Below are positions 58,190-64,000 of a stretch of DNA of 64,000 nt, piece by piece. The notes under the pieces are model-generated. The model searched no databases. It saw nothing but the letters and a program-made list of their open reading frames with translations, and was not told the DNA's origin. The DNA lies in contig NW_024466599.1 of the NCBI RefSeq assembly GCF_017591425.1, forward strand, positions 71,032,501 through 71,096,500. Reading direction: 5' to 3'. The stretch is from Ochotona curzoniae. Taxonomy: Eukaryota; Chordata; Mammalia; Lagomorpha; Ochotonidae. The stretch's first letter is position 1; each line of letters begins with the position of its first letter. Position numbers and translations under genes: made by a program.

Positions 58190-61100
58190 GTGGCATGGGT
58201 GACTCAGTCTCCCAGCACATGGCTGTGGGTACCCGTGCTGGCCCAGGCTCCCTGCTGGGGATACTAGCTCCCCATCCAATGCTGCTAAACAGGGGGAAGA
58301 GTCCTGGGTTTATCCAAGCCTAAGGTTTGAGAACCTCCTCTCTCCACATTGATCATGCTGGGGAACAAACTCAGATAGCTGTGGGCATGCCCAGAACCAT
58401 GGCTCTGCCCACCGCTACCAAGTTGGTGGGCAGAGTCTAAGTAAGTCTGAGCAGCGGTGCAGGTGTCTGGGTCCCCCAGCCATGTAGCTGTGGCTGGGTG
58501 CACCCATGATGGCCCAGGCTTCCTGCTCAGGATCCTAGCTCCCTATCCACCACTGGTAAGCAGGAGGAGGGTCCTGGGCTTGTGTGTGGTCAGCAGACGA
58601 AACTCGGCACTGGTTGGTGCTCTGGCTGCCCAGCGACAAGCTCTAGGGTCTTGGGGGTATGAAAATACTGCCTACAAACATTCATGGATAAGGCCGTGGT
58701 ACGTGTAGGTGAGGAATGACTCCTGAGGGACAACCAATGACAGGGCAACTGTACTTGCAGGTAAGAGTGGGGATTGAAACCTGGAGGGGAGAGACCTGAA
58801 GATCTTTACGGTCAGACTGATGCACCAGCCCACATGGAAGACCTGGGTTGAGCGTATTAGCATGGCTGACCACGACACACCAGCACACATGCAAGCTATG
58901 GTTGGAGGCCTATCCGGCAGGGCTAGATCCCAGCACCTGTCAGTGAGTGTCAGCTCAGGGGATGGGTAACATTAGACTGGGCCATGACACCAACCAGCAT
59001 GCAAGAGAACCAGGTCTGGGGTTGGATTCTGTGGGGGATATGTGGGCCCAATCCTATAAAACTACAAGTCACACTGGTTAGCTTAAGAGTTGGGACAGTG
59101 AGGGGCTGAGCTAGGTGTGACCATGGAGCTCAAAGATGCTCACTGGTATGGGACTTGGAATAGGCAGGGCAGGTCCAGGTTACAGTATCCACACAAGCAA
59201 CCTAAAATAGGGTGTGGGGTGGGCTGGGCCGCACCAGCTCATACAAGGCTGGGACAAATAGATGGGGCAGGACACGTTGGGTAAGGGCCAAGCACCTGCT
59301 GGCATGTGTGAGATCTGGGTCTGGGAGTGGCCTGAGTGCGGGAACCTGAGAAACTCCCCTAGTGGGTCATAGCTCCCACTGATGAGCATGTGGTTCAGGT
59401 CTGAGAGTTGGGCAGGCTGGTCAGGATAGCTCCATTGGTAAGTGTATGAGTTAGTTTTGGAAGAGGACAGATTGGGTGGGGCCAAGCAAACCATAGCCCA
59501 TTGACAAGTGCAGAAACTAGGACAGAGTGCAGGTCAAGCCAGGCTAGGCTGCCACAGCTACTGGTTTGCATGAGTCAGAGATGAGAGCAGACTGAGTAGG
59601 GCCAGGTTACAGCACCCACCAGTGAGAATTGGGACTGGAGGCCTTCTGGGCCAGGCCAGGCTGCAGCATCCAAAGGCAAGGAACAAGGGGAGAAGCTGTG
59701 CCAAGCTGGGTCAGAACAACTACTGGCATGCATGAGATCTCTGGCTCGGATCAGGCCTGGCTGGGGAGCCAAAGGATGCCCTGTGTTGGTTGTGGGTCCC
59801 ACTGGTGAGCACAGAGGCCAGAGTGAGGAATGCAGTCTGCTCGGATATGGATGCAGCCTCCCTAAGGCACAGGTGTGGACTGGGTCTAGGGTGTGCAAGA
59901 CTGGGTTAGACTCCAGCACCCATTGGATTTCGTGAGAACCAAGAAGGGTATAGGATGGACTGGGCTATGTCTCTGTCCCAGCTGAGCCAAGTGTGAGCTG
60001 TGTCTGGGTATGAACCTGGCTTGGCTGGGCTGTAGCACCCAACAATAAGAACCAGAATGGGTGGGGGCCAGACAGGAAAGGTCACTATTCTGGCTAGGAC
60101 AGAAGGTTGACTAAGGAGGCCTGGCCCATGGACCTACCAGTGTGTGTGAGATCTGGCTTTGGGAGAGGTTCCGATGAAGGAACTTGGCAACTCCTCTGTT
60201 GGGACACAGTCCCTGCAGGTCAGCCTAAGACCCAAGAAAGGGAGCAGCCCAGATCAGACCAAGCCAGGATATGGTACCCAGGGGCTTATCTTTGGCTCAG
60301 GCCTAGGGCAAGCCAGGCTGGGTCAGTTCACATCACCGACTGGTAAATCCAAGAGCCACAATGGTGTGTGGGTTATGCCAGGTCAGGCCACAATACCAGC
60401 CAGTTCACACAGTTCAGGACTGGGGGCTGGGTGGGTTGGTTAGGCTGTAGTTCACACCAGTGTGAGCTGGAACTGGGGGCTGGCTGGGCCGAACTAGACT
60501 ACAGCACCCACTGGCAAATGCCAAGATGAGGTGGGTCATGTCAGACTTGGCTGCAGCACCCAACCAGCACACATGAGAACCAGAGGGAGAGGGTGTGAAC
60601 CGGATCCCCTGTTGGGCCAGTATTTCCACTAACGAGCGTGAGATTTGGGATTGGGGGCAGACCAGGCTGGGTAGGGCTACACCTGTTGGCTTGCATGTAA
60701 GCTGGATCAGGGACAAGCCAGGTTGGGCAGAGTGTACCTACCATACATGCATAAGTCAGAGAGGATGACAGTTGGTTGGGCTTTGCCGCAACATCAGCTG
60801 GCAGATGCTGGCACAGGGGGAAAAACTGTTAAGCTAAACTGCAGAACCACTTGGAGAGTGTAAGATCTGGGACTGGGAGTAGACCCAGTAGGGAAATAGT
60901 GGGCACCACCTTCTTGAGAGCCAGCATGAGAACCAGGACTGGGGCAGGCATGACTAAACAGATAGTGTGGGCTGGATAGTGAGGTTGGTTGGGTTGAACT
61001 AGGATTCAATGCCCATTGACATGCATGAGAGCTGAATGGGACGTGGGACAGACAGGACCAGTATGCTGTACATACTGGCAAGCATGGGCACCAAGACAGA

Positions 61101-61935
61101 AGGTGGACCTAGTGGAGTTGATTGAAGGTTGCTCCGACTAGGCTGCAGCTCCCATTGGTTTGCGTGGGGACCCAGTGTGTGGTGGGCAGGATCGGGTCTG
61201 GGCTCCAACACCCATCAGTTTGCGTAGAAGACGGGGCTGGAAACAGAACTGACCCAGCAATTGCAACCATCAGCATGTGCATAAGCTGACTGGGGCAACA
61301 GACTGTGCCAGACCCTATATTAGCAAGCATACACAAGAACCAGGTCTGGGATCCCCCAAACTGAATAGCTGGACTTAGAACCCCAGCCATGGAGAGAATT
61401 GCAGATTCCATGGTCTGACCATGGAATGCATGTGTCACAGCTGGGACTCCTCAGTGGCTGCAACAGAGCAGCAGACAGCATTGCCAGGTGCACATGGAGG
61501 ATATGGCAGTACACTGCAGTCTGCAAAGGACACCTGGTACCACGGCAGAGGACGGAGGACAGAATGAATCAATCATCTTCCTCAGCCAAGACTTGGCAGT
61601 GAAAATCTGGGGAAACAGAGATTCTAAGGTGGACTGTATCAGCTGGTGTATTCTGGAGAGATTTCCTCATGCTTGGAGTGGCAAGATCGGCAGCAATTCA
61701 GAACTGTTGAATTATCAAAACCTCTTGAGCAGGACCCTCAGAGCATGCCCCACATCGGGGACCTGGGATGGTTGGGAGGCTGGCTGTGGCTTCTCCCCTT
61801 ATCCCTTCCCTACCCCTAGATACAGGAAGAAAAAGAGAATGTCAAAACAATGGTCACACCCATTTTCCTAAAGCCCTTGACCCTTCGCATTGTAATCAAA
61901 TATGTAAAAAGTATCAAAAATAAAATTTATACAGT
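58190..61935 (+). mobile_element. Tandem-repeat-bearing dispersed element, longest copy, plus strand
   Basis: The 5' part holds two copies of a segment of about 270 bp (58190-58320 and 58460-58600 share GGCCCAGGCT, AGCTCCC and GAGGGTCCTGGGCTTG-like text). A long tandem body (about 58880-61370) follows, with units containing CAGCACCCACTGGCATGCAT and GAGAACCAGGACTGGGG-like sequence. Next is a unique region (61370-61850), and then the 3' end ATGTAAAAAGTATCAAAAAT with AATAAAATTT. The layout (tandem body, unique end, A-rich terminus) recalls composite retroelements moved by L1. That comparison is inference. Confidence 0.7.
61488..61871 (+). other. 127-codon frame in the unique 3' region of the dispersed element
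   Basis: The first 90 codons are nearly identical in the copy at 53696-53974, and recognisable but stop-containing in the copy at 29.6 kb. It has no known domain. Shared ancestry of the repeat explains the similarity without invoking coding. Confidence 0.3.
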
Positions 61936-61939
61936 AAAG

Positions 61940-62715
61940 AAAACATTGTCATAAACTGAAGTGACTATTTTTTCAGTGGTTACCCCTTCTTCTGAAGATA
62001 CAGTTGGTGATTCTTTGGCTTGCAGTACAACTTGAGTCTGCTTTTTGTGTATATGTTCTTGGAATGAGTTTATAATTTTCAAGGTTATGTTTTGTATTTC
62101 AGCATCTAGAGGCTTGTTTCTTAATCCATGTTTGAAAACATAGATAAAAGCTTTGATATAAATTGCACAGCAGTTTCTTGTATCATGTGAGAAGGCGGTT
62201 GGCGAGCCTGTCTGGGCTCATGCTGAGCAATCTGTAATGTTCATGATACCTTTAAGAATATTTTCTACATCAGCCTCAGCTTATGCAGCATACTGAAATG
62301 GACCTCAGTCTCCAGAGAGGGTTGGAACTAACTGTCAGTCATTTTCCTTAGAAGTTGAAACCATTCTACAACCACTGGTGATATAATTTTGTATGCTCTC
62401 ACGAGATCCAAATTGTGGCAACAAATTAGTATAAATCATTTGAGCCACCACTTGAATAACCTCATCATCATTAGGATGTAAAAGGTTGGACATTCTGCAT
62501 AACCATATGTTTTTCTCTAGAGATCTTTTGACACAACTGTGCTTACTAATATCATGTGAAAGAAATCTAATCCCATGTATAAATTCTCTCCAGAATGTTT
62601 GTGTTGGGTTCTATACAAAAAATTTTTGAGAGGAGGCAAGACATTATGTCCTTTAAGAACTCATGAAATTTGTTAACTCCGGGAAGAGTCGTCGATTTCA
62701 CAATTCTAGGGCATA
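61940..62715 (-). pseudogene. Protein-derived pseudogene fragment, parent not identified
   Basis: On the minus strand several long stretches read as protein across frameshifts and stops, for example segments around 62380-62470 (VIQVVAQMIYTNLLPQFGS) and 61950-62130 (FQEHIHKKQTQVVLQAKES). It is intronless over 0.77 kb and therefore probably a retrocopy or one large exon. It is bounded on both sides by dispersed-element copies. I do not recognise the parent gene. Confidence 0.5.
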
Positions 62716-62717
62716 TC

Positions 62718-64000
62718 TATCTTTTTTTCTTTTTACATAGTTGATAGGGTAGGAAGGGTTGAGGATCAGGGGTAGTGGGTAAGACCCCTGTTTACACATT
62801 TTTTTCTTTTTCCTGTATATGGGAGAGACTGTCAATATGTACAGATTTTTTTTTTCTCTACAGAAAACATGTTTTTTGTACAGAAAATCTTTGAGACATT
62901 ACGTTCTCTAACAACTCATAAAATTGCCCAGAAATTTGCTGTCAAGTTTCACTGGGGTAGTTGATCAATTTGTTTTGCCCTCCATCCTCAGCAAATCAAT
63001 AGATGCTGTAGCCTAGCCTAACCCTGCCAACCAGAGGCTTGGCCCTCACGTACACCAGGGGGAGCTGCAGCCCACAGCGACCCCCAGTAGCTCCCGCAAT
63101 GGTTTCTATGCTTGCCAGCAGGTGCAGTGGACTGGTCCTGTCTATTCCACATTCCATTGGGATCACATATACATCATTGGGCATTGAAGCCTAACTTATC
63201 CCATCTGACTATATCTTTCAGCCGACATTCTTGCCAGTGGGTGCCATGGCCTGTCCAGCCAGGCCCACCTCCAGTCCTGGTTCTCATGCTCTCCTGTGGG
63301 AGTTGCAGCCCATCAGAGAGGTTCCCACAACCCTTCCACTGAACCCACTCCCCACCTTGGATCTTGTACTCTCAAGGTTATTCTGCAATCTAGCTTAACA
63401 GGACTTGCCCCAGTCCCAGTATTTGTCAGTTGATGCTGTGGTGAAGTGCAACCAGATTGCCGTATTCTGGTTCATGCCTGTTCCTATGGATACAATCAAT
63501 CACCCCAGCTGGCTCTCCTCTTCACCTGGTTCCCATGTAGGCCAACAGGTGTTGTAGCCCTGCCCAGCACAGTCAGTCCCCAGTTTCAGCTCTCAAGCTT
63601 GCCAGCATGGCAGTGGCCCAGCATTGGCATCCTCACTACTCCCCTACCAGGCTCAACTACCCCCTCTCCCATCCCAGTCTCATGTGTGTTGGCAGGTGCT
63701 GTGACCTAGTCTGGTGCCGGCAGGTGCTGTAGTCTGGCCTGGCCCGGTCAGCTCCTATTCCAGCTAATGCTGGTTGGAGCTGCTGCCCAGACTGGCTTGA
63801 TCAGCCCCCAGTCCCGGCACTAATGTGAACTGGCAGGTGGTGTGGCCAGACCCAGCCCGTCCTGCATTCCATCCTGGTTCTCAGATCTGCCAGTGGGTGT
63901 TATGAACTGGCTCAGTCTGGCTCACCCTCATACCTGACCCACACATATGCTGGGGGTTTGTAACCTGGTCTGCTCTGGGCTGTTCCTTGCTTTGGTTCTT
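62718..64000 (-). mobile_element. Tandem-repeat-bearing dispersed element, minus-strand copy, runs off the window
   Basis: The 3' end (ATGTAAAAAGAAAAAAAG on the minus strand) is at about 62718. The unique region is shortened (62720-63000). The tandem body (63000-64000) has clear TGGCAGGTGCTGTGACCTAG-type units and continues past the window end. Confidence 0.7.

Overview
This is mammalian nuclear DNA, almost certainly from a lagomorph and probably a pika (Ochotona). The evidence is about twenty copies of a tRNA-derived C-type SINE on both strands. The young copies have the pika-like tail (GTATATCTGCCTTTCC followed by AATAAAAATAAATCTTT). Decayed L1 and MIR pieces and many endogenous-retrovirus LTRs are also present. 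No operons, CRISPR arrays or bacterial genes are seen, and most of the open reading frames in the window are chance frames inside repeats.

Layout: 1-6.4 kb holds SINEs and two minus-strand LTRs. 6.6-7.4 kb holds small exon-like blocks on the minus strand. 8.3-9.7 kb is a degenerate tandem-repeat block. 9686-14344 is a complete young LTR retrotransposon (546-bp LTRs, tRNA-Gln-like primer site, polypurine tract, 4-bp target duplication GGTC) whose 3.6-kb interior shows no recognisable gag, pol or env. 14.3-15.6 kb is a diverged local duplication. 17.4-27.6 kb is a near-identical tandem array with a unit of about 4.34 kb. Each full unit carries what looks like a small multi-exon gene on the minus strand for a signal-peptide-bearing single-pass membrane protein that I cannot name; a third, partial unit changes abruptly into a diverged, frameshifted paralogue.

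29.2-30.4 kb is a copy of an interspersed repeat that joins a tandem-repeat body to a unique A-rich 3' end. 33.2-34.7 kb is an old L1 3' end. 37.1-37.6 kb is an RPL17 processed pseudogene. 40.7-50.1 kb is a dense LTR cluster with a broken class I envelope remnant and a second 546-bp LTR insertion as a solo LTR. 53-55 kb and 58-64 kb hold further copies of the tandem-repeat element, in both orientations, with two copies facing each other across a protein-derived pseudogene.

The three things most worth following up are the duplicated candidate membrane-protein gene, the non-coding LTR retrotransposon, and the tandem-repeat-bearing retroelement family. All calls were made by eye; exon boundaries, LTR ends and identities need alignment.
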